Shown: positions 17,072 to 26,210 of the stretch, piece after piece
How positions within the stretch are numbered: the first letter of the stretch is position 1
Layout of the letters: each line of letters opens with the position of its first letter
Source: Gemmatimonadota bacterium
GTDB taxonomy: Bacteria > Gemmatimonadota > Gemmatimonadetes > Longimicrobiales > Gaopeijiaceae
NCBI GenBank assembly: GCA_024638325.1
Contig: JAHEKM010000008.1
Span: 1-46,830, forward strand
Reading direction: 5' to 3'
DNA length: 46,830 nucleotides
The notes under the pieces: generated by a model
Told to the model about the DNA's origin: nothing
The model's database searches: none
What the model saw: only the letters and a program-made list of their open reading frames with translations
Made by a program: the position numbers and the translations under genes

Positions 17072-19222
17072 CTACCGCGCCAGCGGATCGGGTCGCAGCT
17101 GGAACTTCATCACCTTGCTGGTCGTCCCCTGGCCACCCTCCATGTGGAACGGCGTACGCGTGCTGATGGTCGTCCAGATACCCCTGCCCTTCCAGCCCGC
17201 CTCGGGGTCGTCGATGCGGCCGTCCATCCACTTGGTGTAGAAGCCCATGGGATACGGCACCCGGAGCACCACCCACTCGCCGTCGTTCCAGACGAGCAGC
17301 CCCTCTGAGGCGTTACCCGTGTTGATCGGCACGTTCTCGCCGAGGCCGAGCGCGCCCCACCAGTCGACCCAGGTGTAGTAGCTGGCCTCGGCGCTACCGG
17401 GCGTATCCAAGCCGCTGAGCTGCGGCAGCGGTTCGATGAAGAACGTCCACCCCTCTGGGCAGTGCTGGCCCGTGGCCGTGGGCCCGTTGAGCGGCCCGGT
17501 GCATTGCGACCGGTCGAAACGGCCGAGGTGCCCGCTCGCCAGCGCGACCCAGGCGACGCCGTTCCGGTCGACGTCCATGCCCCGGGGCGAGAAGCCTTCG
17601 ATGGGCTCGCCATTTGCGTCGAGCGGCAGCTCGTACAGCTCCGCCAGCGCGGTCTCAGTCGGGTTCTCACCGGGCACCAGCCGGACGACGGCGCCCGGGT
17701 ATCCCAGGGACGATGCCCACACCGAGCCGTCCGGCGCGGGGGCTACGGCGTAGAAGCCGTTGGTGATGCGCTTGTCCCGTGTCGGGTCGACCGGGTCGCG
17801 CGGCTCGACGTAGTTCTCGTCCCTCACGCCGTTGCCGTTGGTGTCGAGGATGAGCGGCGTCCATCCCTGCGAGGCCTCCTCGTCGCCCGTCTCGAGGTAC
17901 TGACGGGTGTTCAGCCAGCCGACGACCTGACCACCCCCGCTCGTCCACAGGGTGTTGTCCTCGTCCATGGCGAACATGAGGTGGTGGGTGCTGAAGCAGG
18001 TGCCGATGGGCGTGTACTCCCCGGTGCTCGGGTCGATGACGCCGAGGTGCCGGCCGGCGCCGTCGAGCGGGAAGCGCCGCGCGGACGGGTGGTTCGAGCC
18101 CTCCCGGCAAAAGTCCGGGTTCTCGCGGCCCCGTACCCGGGCCGTCAGCCACACGCGCCCGTCCTGGTCGATCATCGGGTTGTGGACGTTCGTCTTGCTG
18201 TCCCACGGCGGGTTCGTGCCGAAGTAGACGGACGGCATCGCCATGTCCGGGCCCTGCGACGGGCCCGCGTTCTCATCACGCACGTGGAGAGGGATCTGCG
18301 AGGCCGCGTGCGTCTGCGGATCGAGGACCGGCGTGTAGTCCTTGCTCAGCTCGAGCGCGCCATAGACCGGGCCCCAGGCGTTCACGGTCGGGTCCCGGCG
18401 GTCCGTCGAGACCACGTCGTGCAGGTACGCCTCAGGGTCGGCCCAGTCCCAGATGGTGATGACGACGTTGCGCTCGATGCCCTCCGGGCGCGGCGGAGCG
18501 GGCGGTACGGCTCCCGCCTCGATGCGGTCGGTCCAGTCGGCCCACATCTCCAGGGCGCGTTCGGCACCCATCTGCGCGAGGCCGCCCATCATCTGGTTGC
18601 CCGCCTGCCCCGACAGGACCCGGCGCTCCCAAGCCGCGACCGACGACTCGAACTCGCCGAGCGACTCCGGGATGTAGCGGGTGCCTAGCGTACCGAGCTG
18701 GTGACACGCGGTGCACGAGCCCGACTTCATGCGACGCAGCCAATCGGCTTGCGTTCGGATATTCGGCGAGATGCCGTTGCCCTCCGGGCCCGTACCCGGG
18801 AACTCGTCGCGCCCCGGCGGCTCGATGAGCGAGAGCCATGAGCCTGCGGGATAATAGTGGGCCGCGGCGTGCGCATCGGGAGCCGCCACGGCCGTGAGGT
18901 CGAGCGAAGCGCCGGGGGCGGCCGTCGTCTTGGGCGAATCGACGAGGCCGTACCCCCGTACCCAGACGTCGTAGTCCGCGTCGGGGAGGTCGGGGACGAG
19001 GTAGCGGCCCTGGTCGTCGGTCACGACGATGCGCACGAAGGGCGTCGGCAGGTCGTCGGTCTCGGCGATGACCCACACGCCCGCTTCGGGGCCCTCGGGC
19101 CCCGTCACCGTCCCGGAGATGTCGGGGCCGTCCATGTTGGGGGCATCGGCACCGGTACAAGCGGTGAAGGAGCCGAACAGGACCGCAACGAAGAGGCTGA
19201 GCAACCGGCGCGTGATCGGCAT
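17072..19222 (-). CDS. Monoheme c lipoprotein with carboxypeptidase-regulatory-like domain and beta-propeller-like region
   Basis: The protein has 716 residues. A lipoprotein signal is likely (FTAC, Cys22). Residues about 33-112 look like a CarboxypepD regulatory/Cna-B-type beta-sandwich (ISGTVTGPEGPEAGVWVIAE, DDQGRYLVPDLPDADYDVWV). One c-heme site follows at Cys170-x2-Cys173-His174 (CTACH) within a pattern seen in cytochrome c modules. The C-terminal two thirds carries repeats like VIDPSTGEYTPIGT, DEDNTLWTSGGG and PDGSVWASS, resembling virginiamycin B lyase-type propellers, plus an EF-hand-like DTNGNGVRDE. The ATG at 19222 is preferred over 19363. The enzymatic role is unknown. Confidence 0.78.
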   Translation of the reverse strand: MPITRRLLSLFVAVLFGSFTACTGADAPNMDGPDISGTVTGPEGPEAGVWVIAETDDLPTPFVRIVVTDDQGRYLVPDLPDADYDVWVRGYGLVDSPKTTAAPGASLDLTAVAAPDAHAAAHYYPAGSWLSLIEPPGRDEFPGTGPEGNGISPNIRTQADWLRRMKSGSCTACHQLGTLGTRYIPESLGEFESSVAAWERRVLSGQAGNQMMGGLAQMGAERALEMWADWTDRIEAGAVPPAPPRPEGIERNVVITIWDWADPEAYLHDVVSTDRRDPTVNAWGPVYGALELSKDYTPVLDPQTHAASQIPLHVRDENAGPSQGPDMAMPSVYFGTNPPWDSKTNVHNPMIDQDGRVWLTARVRGRENPDFCREGSNHPSARRFPLDGAGRHLGVIDPSTGEYTPIGTCFSTHHLMFAMDEDNTLWTSGGGQVVGWLNTRQYLETGDEEASQGWTPLILDTNGNGVRDENYVEPRDPVDPTRDKRITNGFYAVAPAPDGSVWASSLGYPGAVVRLVPGENPTETALAELYELPLDANGEPIEGFSPRGMDVDRNGVAWVALASGHLGRFDRSQCTGPLNGPTATGQHCPEGWTFFIEPLPQLSGLDTPGSAEASYYTWVDWWGALGLGENVPINTGNASEGLLVWNDGEWVVLRVPYPMGFYTKWMDGRIDDPEAGWKGRGIWTTISTRTPFHMEGGQGTTSKVMKFQLRPDPLAR

Positions 19223-19382
19223 GTCGTCTCCCGGGCAGGGGTGTCGCCGTGCAACGACGGTCAACTTCCGGTGGGCCGAGCGCGCCGGCAAGCGGGAGCG
19301 GCAGCCGGCCCCTGCCCCGCCTTGCTCCGGCCCGATCGCCTCGCGATGGTACCGTTCGCCCACCGCCCGACCGCTCCAACCC

Positions 19383-19387
19383 GGAGG
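19383..19387 (+). promoter_or_regulatory. Ribosome binding site GGAGG
   Basis: GGAGG lies five bases before the ATG at 19393 and decides that start over an in-frame upstream start at 19249. Confidence 0.75.
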
Positions 19388-19392
19388 CCTCC

Positions 19393-21018
19393 ATGCGCCG
19401 CGCGCTCAGCAGAACCGCAGCCGCCGCCGTCCTCGCCACCTTGCTCGTCCCCCATGCGCTCGAGGCCCAGGCCGACCCCCGTCTCGATGCCCTCAAGGAC
19501 GAGGCCCTCGAGATGGTCGAGGCCGACGCGAAGATGGTCCAGGAGATCGTCGACATGCTGTTCAGCTTCGGCGAGCTGGGCTTCCAGGAGTTCGAGACCC
19601 AGCGGTACCTGACGGGCCTCCTCGCCGAGGCCGGCTTCGAGATCGAGCTGGGCGTCGCGGGCATGCCGAGCGCGTGGACGGCACGCTGGTCGAACGGGAC
19701 GGGCAGCCCCGTGATCGCGTTGGGCTCGGACGTGGACGGCATTCCGCAGTCGAACCAGAAGCCCGGCGTGGGCTACCGTGACCCGATCCTGCCGATGGCC
19801 CCAGGGCACGGCGAGGGCCATAACTCGGGTCAGGCCGTCAACATTGTCGCGGCGCTGAACGTGAAGGAGCTCATGGAGCGCGAGAACATCAGCGGTACGT
19901 TGCTGATCTGGCCGGGCGTCGCGGAGGAGCAGTTGGGCTCGAAGGCGTTCTTCGTGCGCGACGGCATCTTCGACGGAGTCGACGTGAACCTATTCACGCA
20001 CGTGTCGTCGAACTTCGGCGTCTCGTGGGGCCAGTCGGGCGGCAACGCGCTGGTCTCTGCGCAGTTCCGGTTCACGGGCGAGACCGCGCACTCGGCGGGG
20101 GCACCCTGGCGCGGCCGTTCCGCGCTGGACGCAGTGATGCTGATGGCGCAGGCGTGGGAGTACAAGCGCGAGCACCTGAGGCCGGCAGAGCGCTCACACT
20201 ACATCATCGTCGACGGAGGCGATCAGCCGAACGTGGTGCCGCAAACGGCCACGATCTGGTTCTTCTTCCGAGAGGTCGACTACGAGCTCACCATGGAGTC
20301 CTACGACGCGGCCAAGCTCATGGCCGAAGGCGCCGCGCTCATGACCGGTACCCAGGTCGACACCATCATGACGGTCGGCGCGGCCTGGGGCCGCCACTTC
20401 AGCAAGCCGGTGGCCGAGGTCACCCACTCGAACATCGAGCGCGTGGGGCTGCCCGAGTGGAGCGACGACGACATCGAGCTCGCCATGGCGCTGCAGCGGG
20501 AGCTCGGCAACGACGAGCCGCAGGGCCTCGCGGACGAGGTCGGCGAGCTCGGCGGACCCGTGGACCTGTCGCGTTCACTCGGCGGCGGCTCGGACGACAT
20601 CGGCGACGTGTCGTGGAACATGCCCACCGTGACCCTGCGATATCCGGCGAACATGCCGGGCCTCCCCGGTCACAACTGGGCCAACGGCATCACCATGGCC
20701 ACGCCCATCGCGCACAAGGGGACGCACGCCGGCGCGAAGGTGCAGGCGCTCACGCTGCTCGACCTGCTGCTCGACGGCCAGACCGTGCAGGCCGCCTGGA
20801 CATACTTCAACGAGGAGCAGACCGCGGAGACGCAGTACACGCCGTTCATCTCGGATACCGACCAGCCCGCGATCTGGCTCAACGAGGACATCATGGCCAC
20901 GTGGCGCGAGCGCATGCGGCCCTACTACTACAACCCGGATCTCTACGACAGCTACCTCGAACAGCTCGGCATCGAGTATCCGACCGTGCGGAACCGCCCC
21001 GTGAGCCAACAGGATTAG
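19393..21018 (+). CDS. Exported M20-family amidohydrolase (AbgB-like peptidase)
   Basis: The protein has 541 residues. The signal peptide ends near HALEAQAD (about residue 24). The M20/AbgB pattern is visible: ALGSDVDGIPQ, the metal-binding PGHGEGHNSG, GTLLIWPGVAEEQLGSKAF with the catalytic Glu-Glu pair, and the dimerisation-domain start FRFTGETAHSAGAPWRGRSALDA, then a late GHNWAN. It probably hydrolyses an N-acyl or peptide amide bond in the periplasm. The following beta-carbonic anhydrase gene starts three bases after the stop, which suggests co-transcription. Confidence 0.87.
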   Translation: MRRALSRTAAAAVLATLLVPHALEAQADPRLDALKDEALEMVEADAKMVQEIVDMLFSFGELGFQEFETQRYLTGLLAEAGFEIELGVAGMPSAWTARWSNGTGSPVIALGSDVDGIPQSNQKPGVGYRDPILPMAPGHGEGHNSGQAVNIVAALNVKELMERENISGTLLIWPGVAEEQLGSKAFFVRDGIFDGVDVNLFTHVSSNFGVSWGQSGGNALVSAQFRFTGETAHSAGAPWRGRSALDAVMLMAQAWEYKREHLRPAERSHYIIVDGGDQPNVVPQTATIWFFFREVDYELTMESYDAAKLMAEGAALMTGTQVDTIMTVGAAWGRHFSKPVAEVTHSNIERVGLPEWSDDDIELAMALQRELGNDEPQGLADEVGELGGPVDLSRSLGGGSDDIGDVSWNMPTVTLRYPANMPGLPGHNWANGITMATPIAHKGTHAGAKVQALTLLDLLLDGQTVQAAWTYFNEEQTAETQYTPFISDTDQPAIWLNEDIMATWRERMRPYYYNPDLYDSYLEQLGIEYPTVRNRPVSQQD

Positions 21019-21021
21019 CGG

Positions 21022-21654
21022 ATGATCTCATGGCAGGACGCGCTCCGGCGGCTTCAGGACGGCAACCGACGCTTCACTTCGGACGACCACGAGCCGAGCA
21101 TGCTCACGAACCAAGCGAGGCGGCGGGAGCTGACCGCGGGTCAGGCGCCGTTCGCCATCGTCTTCGGCTGCTCGGACTCGCGCGTGCCGGTCGAGCTCGT
21201 CTTCGACCAGGGGCTCGGGGACCTCTTCGTCATTCGCGTGGCCGGCAACGTCGTCGCTCCGTCGCTCGTGGGAAGTGTGGAGTTCGCAGCACACACCTTC
21301 GGCACGCCGCTGGTCGTGGTGCTCGGCCACTCGAACTGTGGCGCCGTCACGGCCACGCTCGACGAGCTCGAGCAGCCGGAGCGGGATCGATCACCCAACC
21401 TCCGCTCCATCGTCGACCGCATCCGTCCGGCCATCGAGGACCTCCGCGACACCGAGCTCCGGGACGACCGCGACGCGCTGCTCGCCCATGCGGTGCGGGC
21501 CAATATCCGCGCGTCGGCCAATCAGCTCCGGCACGGCTCCCAGATCCTGGAAGACCTGATCGACAGCGGAGGTCTCCGCGTCGTCGGGGCCGAGTACTCG
21601 CTGGAGACCGGCGTCGTGGACTTCTTCGACGGCGCGCCGGAGACCGACGGCTAG
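21022..21654 (+). CDS. Beta-class carbonic anhydrase
   Basis: The protein has 210 residues and appears cytoplasmic. Zinc ligands are Cys50 in GCSDSR, His103 and Cys106 in LGHSNCGAV, and the Asp52-Arg54 dyad is present. FVIRVAGN is also typical. It interconverts CO2 and bicarbonate. The ATG is three bases after the amidohydrolase stop. It is convergent with the ABC permease gene, with an 18-base gap in which no clear terminator was seen. Confidence 0.93.
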   Translation: MISWQDALRRLQDGNRRFTSDDHEPSMLTNQARRRELTAGQAPFAIVFGCSDSRVPVELVFDQGLGDLFVIRVAGNVVAPSLVGSVEFAAHTFGTPLVVVLGHSNCGAVTATLDELEQPERDRSPNLRSIVDRIRPAIEDLRDTELRDDRDALLAHAVRANIRASANQLRHGSQILEDLIDSGGLRVVGAEYSLETGVVDFFDGAPETDG

Positions 21655-21672
21655 TACACGCTGGAACGCGGC

Positions 21673-24123
21673 CTAGTCGCTCCTGAGCGCGCCCACCGGA
21701 TCGATGCGCGTGACCCGCCGTGCGGGCAGCCACGCGGCGGCCAAGGCCACGACACCGAGTACGACCGGGACGAGCGCGAAGGTCTGCACGTCGAGCGGTG
21801 GCACCCCGTAGAGCAGACTCGACAGCAACCGCGCCAGGACCGCGGCCAGCACGAGCCCAATGGCGCCGCCAAGTCCGACCAGCTTCATGCCCGACCCGGT
21901 GAGCATGCGCACCACGGATCCCTCGTCGGCGCCGAGCGAGAGCCGGATCCCCACCTCCTTCGCGCGTCGTGACACGGCGTAGCTCACCAACCCATACAGC
22001 CCCATGCTCGCCAGGAGGAGCGCGAGCACCGCGAAGCCGCCCACGACGAGCGCTCCCAGCTCGCGAGCCACGAACATCACGGACAGATGCCGCTCCATGG
22101 TGGTGCTGGTGACGATCATGAGCTCCGGATCCATGGAGCGGGCCTCGGCTAGCATGTCCAGCACCAGCCGGTCGGCGTCTCCAGCCGTGCGGGCGACCAC
22201 CCACACGGCCGACGAATACGACTGGCTGTGGTTCTCGTACAGGAACGGCCGCACGTCTTCGCCGATCTGGCGCACCTTTACGTCGCCTGTCACTCCGACG
22301 ATCCGCACTTCCTCGTCGTCGGAAAGAATGGTACTGCCGACCGCCCCCCCGTCCGGGAAGAACCGCCTCGCGAATTCCTGTGTGACCAGGACGACGGTCT
22401 CGCCGTCGGGCCCGTCGGCCTCGTTGAACCCGCGCCCGTCGAGAATCGGGATGCCCGCTGCCTCCAGGAAGCCGTCGTCGATCTGGGCATTGTCCACCGA
22501 GTGGAAGTCGCTCCCTGGGGGCGGGTCCACCCCGGGCACGACGATGCGATTGTCCTGGGTGCTGAGCGTATTGAGGTGGAGGTTGTCGATGAGGCCGACC
22601 CGCTCCACTCCTCTGATCTGACCGACGCGCTCGGTCAGGGTGCGCAGGAAGACACGTCCCTCGTCCGGCGTGTACCGGGTCGCCGGTACGTTGATCTGGA
22701 GGACCGCCGCGGGAGCGTCACCGAAGCCCGGGTCGATGTCGCGCGATGCGTCGAGGCTACGCAGGAAGAGACCCGCGCCGATCAGCAGCACGACCGACAC
22801 CGCGACCTGGGCGACGACCAATGCGTCTCGGAGGGAGGCGCCGCGTCCGCGCCCGCCGCTTCCGCTCTCGTCGCGCAGCGTCGGGGCGACGTCGGGCTTG
22901 GTGCCCTGCAGCGCCGGCGCCAACCCGAAGAGCACGCCGGCACCCAAGGAGACGAGAAGGGAGAAGCCGAGGACCGTCCGGTCGAGGGACAGATCGAGGG
23001 TGATCGGGAAGGGAAGGGGGAGATCTGCGCCGACGAGGGCGTTCAGCGCCTGCACCGCGAGCACGACACCCGCGAGCCCTCCCAAACCAGCGAGCAGCAC
23101 GGTCTCCGTCAGGAGTTGACCGACCAGGGTGCGTCGCGGCGCCCCGAGCGCGAGCCGCAGCGCGATCTCCTTTCGGCGGTCGGTCGCACGAGCCAGAAGG
23201 AAGCTGGCCAGGTTCGCGCATGCGATGAGGAGCACCAAACCGACGACGGCCATGAGCATTCCCGCAGCTGGTACGATGACCCGGTCCAGCATGGGGTTCA
23301 TGAGCACGTCGGTCGTGGGCACCAGAGCGAACGCCTGGGAGGGCGGCCACTGGTTCGGGTAGTCGACCCTGAGCGACTGGGTGAGTCGCTCCGCGACCGC
23401 CTCGGCTTGTGCGAACGTCGCTCCGGGCAGGAGTCTTCCTTTCGCGAACATGCTGTGGTTGCCGCGCTCGACCAGTGTGTTGCCCCCGATGCCCTGCACC
23501 TCGTTGTACATCATGATCGGGACGTACAGCGGAGGCTCCACGCCTCGGAGACTACCCCGGAAATCGGCGGGAGCAATGCCGATGATCGTGTACGGCCGGC
23601 CACCGAGCCGAATGTCGGCTCCGACGGCGCCCGGGTCTCCGGCGTAGCGGTTCTGCCAGTAGTCGTAGGAGAGAACAGTGACCGGGTGCGCACCGGGATC
23701 GATGTGGTCGCTCTCCGAGATGAGTCGGCCCAGCGCGGGCTGGACGCCGAGGAGCGAGAAGTAGTTACCGGTCACGGCCTCGGCCATCATGGTCTCGACG
23801 CCACCGTCCACGTCGGTCTGCACGAAGGCGAGCTGCGTCCCTCCCACCGCGCTGAAGACGCCGCCCGACCCCTCCACGAGGTCGACGTAGTCCGGATACG
23901 ACAGCGTGCCGTGGGAGAAGCCTTCCGAGGCCTCGAAGACGTCGACGAGCTCTTCGGGCCGCTCCAGTGCGACGTCGCGGATGATGACCGCGTTGACGAG
24001 ACTGAAGATGGCCGTGTTTGCGCCGATGCCGAGCGCGAGGGAGAGGACGGCTACGAGGGTGAAGAAGGGTGCCCGCATCAGGCGGCGCACGGCGTAGCGG
24101 ACGTTCAGCACGAACGCGTCCAT
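21673..24123 (-). CDS. ABC transporter permease, MacB/FtsX duplicated type (ADOP family)
   Basis: The protein has 816 residues. It starts NVRYAVRRLMRAPFFTLVAV, the standard opening of the duplicated orphan permeases frequent in Acidobacteriota and Gemmatimonadota. A MacB periplasmic domain, four helices with an FtsX domain near residues 280-410 (RRKEIALRLALGAPR), a second periplasmic domain, and a second FtsX domain at the end (RRAKEVGIRLSLGAD) follow. No ATPase gene is adjacent, which fits orphan status. The ATG at 24123 is preferred over 24150 by comparison with the family start. Substrate unknown. Confidence 0.9.
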   Translation of the reverse strand: MDAFVLNVRYAVRRLMRAPFFTLVAVLSLALGIGANTAIFSLVNAVIIRDVALERPEELVDVFEASEGFSHGTLSYPDYVDLVEGSGGVFSAVGGTQLAFVQTDVDGGVETMMAEAVTGNYFSLLGVQPALGRLISESDHIDPGAHPVTVLSYDYWQNRYAGDPGAVGADIRLGGRPYTIIGIAPADFRGSLRGVEPPLYVPIMMYNEVQGIGGNTLVERGNHSMFAKGRLLPGATFAQAEAVAERLTQSLRVDYPNQWPPSQAFALVPTTDVLMNPMLDRVIVPAAGMLMAVVGLVLLIACANLASFLLARATDRRKEIALRLALGAPRRTLVGQLLTETVLLAGLGGLAGVVLAVQALNALVGADLPLPFPITLDLSLDRTVLGFSLLVSLGAGVLFGLAPALQGTKPDVAPTLRDESGSGGRGRGASLRDALVVAQVAVSVVLLIGAGLFLRSLDASRDIDPGFGDAPAAVLQINVPATRYTPDEGRVFLRTLTERVGQIRGVERVGLIDNLHLNTLSTQDNRIVVPGVDPPPGSDFHSVDNAQIDDGFLEAAGIPILDGRGFNEADGPDGETVVLVTQEFARRFFPDGGAVGSTILSDDEEVRIVGVTGDVKVRQIGEDVRPFLYENHSQSYSSAVWVVARTAGDADRLVLDMLAEARSMDPELMIVTSTTMERHLSVMFVARELGALVVGGFAVLALLLASMGLYGLVSYAVSRRAKEVGIRLSLGADEGSVVRMLTGSGMKLVGLGGAIGLVLAAVLARLLSSLLYGVPPLDVQTFALVPVVLGVVALAAAWLPARRVTRIDPVGALRSD

Positions 24124-24280
24124 GGACGCTGCTCCCGGAAAGGTGACCACGCCAAACTACGGGCCCGGAGCCGAGCGAGTTTCGCCTGCCTGGCGTCATC
24201 AGCGCATCCCCCCGATGATACCCCGCCCTCTGGGACAGGCCCGGGGGCAGTGCACGCACGAGAGGCTCGAGGAGACGCGC

Positions 24281-25252
24281 ATGGAGCAGGCCACGGTCGT
24301 CGCCGGATCCACACTGCTGACGAAGGTCAACGACGCGGTCCATGACCGGGTCGTCGGCCAGAACGAGGCGGTGGAGGGACTCCTCGTCGCGCTGCTGACG
24401 GGCGGACACATCCTGCTCGAGGGCCTACCCGGGCTCGCCAAGACCCTGATGGTGCGGACCCTGGCGCAGGCGATCCACACCGGCTTCCGCAGGATCCAGT
24501 TCACCCCGGACCTCCTGCCGACGGACATCGTCGGGACGCCGGTCTTCGACCAATCCAGCGGTCAGTTCAGGGTCCAGAAGGGGCCGATCTTCTCGAACAT
24601 CATCCTCGCCGACGAGATCAATCGCGCGCCGCCCAAGGTGCAGGCCGCGCTGCTGGAGGCGATGGAGGAGCGCCAGGTGACCATCGCGGGCGACACCTAT
24701 CCGCTCGACACGCCCTTCATGGTGCTCGCGACGCAGAACCCGGTCGAGCTGCACGGCACGTACCCGCTCGCCGAGGCACAGCTCGACCGCTTCGCGCTGA
24801 AGTTGGAGATCGGTTACCCGACCAAAGCCGAAGAGAAGTTGATCATCCAGCGCGTCGCCGCGGCCGGCCAGGAGCCCATCGAGGCGGTCGCCACCGTCGA
24901 GGAGTTGGCGGAGGCTCGAGAGGCCGTCTCCAACATCCACCTGGAGGAGAAGGTCCTCGACTACATCGTCGAGCTCACCTTCGCGACGCGTGAGCCGAGC
25001 GGAGTCGGCCTCGCGGATCTGGAGGACCTCATCGAGTTCGGCACGTCTCCGCGCGCGTCGATCTTCCTGACCCGGACCGCCCGCGCCCGCGCGTATCTGC
25101 AGGGCCGGGACTACGTCATGCCGGACGACGTGAAGGCCATGGCCCCCGCGGTGCTGCGTCACCGACTCCGCACGACGTACGAGGCGGACGCCCGGGGCAT
25201 CGGCTCCGACGACATTATCCGCAGCGTCCTGGAGGCGGTGCCGTCACCGTAA
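24281..25252 (+). CDS. moxR: MoxR-family AAA+ ATPase
   Basis: The protein has 323 residues. It begins in the family fashion with VVGQNEAVEGLLVALLTGGH, then Walker A GLPGLAKT, RIQFTPDLLPTDI, Walker B IILADEINRAPPK, sensor 1 LATQNPVE, and GTYPLAEAQLDRF. It is a chaperone-like ATPase that usually acts with VWA proteins encoded downstream, as here. The ATG at 24281 follows a GGAG about ten bases upstream; an in-frame ATG at 24122 would add 53 unrelated residues. It is the first gene of a six-gene operon ending at 29989. Confidence 0.95.
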   Translation: MEQATVVAGSTLLTKVNDAVHDRVVGQNEAVEGLLVALLTGGHILLEGLPGLAKTLMVRTLAQAIHTGFRRIQFTPDLLPTDIVGTPVFDQSSGQFRVQKGPIFSNIILADEINRAPPKVQAALLEAMEERQVTIAGDTYPLDTPFMVLATQNPVELHGTYPLAEAQLDRFALKLEIGYPTKAEEKLIIQRVAAAGQEPIEAVATVEELAEAREAVSNIHLEEKVLDYIVELTFATREPSGVGLADLEDLIEFGTSPRASIFLTRTARARAYLQGRDYVMPDDVKAMAPAVLRHRLRTTYEADARGIGSDDIIRSVLEAVPSP

Positions 25253-25268
25253 GGTCTGGCCAGCAAAC

Positions 25269-26210
25269 ATGAAGCGGAAACGGCCCGGCGGCGGGCGACA
25301 CGGCGACACCTCTCACGTCTTCTCGAAGGAGATCGCGGCGCAGGTGCGCCGCATCGAGCTGCGAACGAAGGGCCTGGTCGAGTCGCTGTTCAGCGGCGAG
25401 TACCACTCGGTCTTCAAGGGGCGAGGGTTGGAGTTCGCCGACGTGCGTGAATACCAGCCGGGCGACGACGTGCGCGCCATCGACTGGAACGTCACGGCCC
25501 GGCGCGGCCACCTCTTCGTGAAGGAGTACGTGGAGGAGCGCGAGCTGACCGCCCTGCTCATCGTCGATCTGTCGGCGTCCAAGGAGTTCGGCACGGGTGA
25601 GAAGGCGAACGCGCTCATCGCGTCGGAGATCGCGGCGATCCTGGCATTCGCCGCGGCCGGCAACAACGACCGGGTGGGCCTCCTGCTCGTCACGGACCGG
25701 GTCGAGCTCTTCGTGCCGCCCGACTCGGGGCGCCGCCATGTCATGCGCCTCGTCCTCGAACTCCTGTCGTACCGCCCGAAAGGGCGCGGCACGCGGCTCT
25801 CGGTGGGACTCGAGTACGCGTCCCGCGTGCTGCACCGACGCTCCGCGGTCTTCCTGGTCAGCGACTTCCTCCTCGACGAAGAGTCGGACCCGGCGTTCGA
25901 GCGGGCCGCGCGACTCGTGAAGCGTGACCACGACCTGGTACCCATCCGGCTCAGCGACCCCGGCGGCATGGAGCTCCCCAACGTCGGGCTGCTGGCGCTG
26001 GTCGATCCGGAGACGGGCGAGCGGCTCATCGTCGACACGGGCTCGGCCCGCAAACGGAAGGCCTACGCCGAGGGCAAGCAGGCCCAGCGCGACCACATGA
26101 CGGCGCTGTTCCGCGAGCTGAAGATGGACACGGTCGAGGTGAGCACGACCGAAGACTACGTCCCTGCGCTCATCCACTTCTTCCGCCAGCGCGAGCGCGT
26201 GTCGCGATGA
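25269..26210 (+). CDS. DUF58 domain protein
   Basis: The protein has 313 residues. The DUF58 signature is visible as FKGRGLEFADVREYQPGDD then IDWNVTARRG, at about residues 49-80, followed by a VWA-like MIDAS start (IVDLSAS). No membrane helix is evident. DUF58 proteins accompany MoxR ATPases and VWA proteins. It begins 16 bases after moxR and overlaps the next gene by 4 bases (ATGA at 26207). Confidence 0.93.
   Translation: MKRKRPGGGRHGDTSHVFSKEIAAQVRRIELRTKGLVESLFSGEYHSVFKGRGLEFADVREYQPGDDVRAIDWNVTARRGHLFVKEYVEERELTALLIVDLSASKEFGTGEKANALIASEIAAILAFAAAGNNDRVGLLLVTDRVELFVPPDSGRRHVMRLVLELLSYRPKGRGTRLSVGLEYASRVLHRRSAVFLVSDFLLDEESDPAFERAARLVKRDHDLVPIRLSDPGGMELPNVGLLALVDPETGERLIVDTGSARKRKAYAEGKQAQRDHMTALFRELKMDTVEVSTTEDYVPALIHFFRQRERVSR

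Noticed and set aside
22228-24345. Long open frame antisense to the ABC permease gene (705 codons)
   Set aside because: It mirrors the permease gene, is rich in Arg, Glu and His as expected from antisense of GC-rich coding DNA, and has no recognisable domain. The same applies to long antisense frames at 4379-5578, 8897-10576 and 5784-7313.
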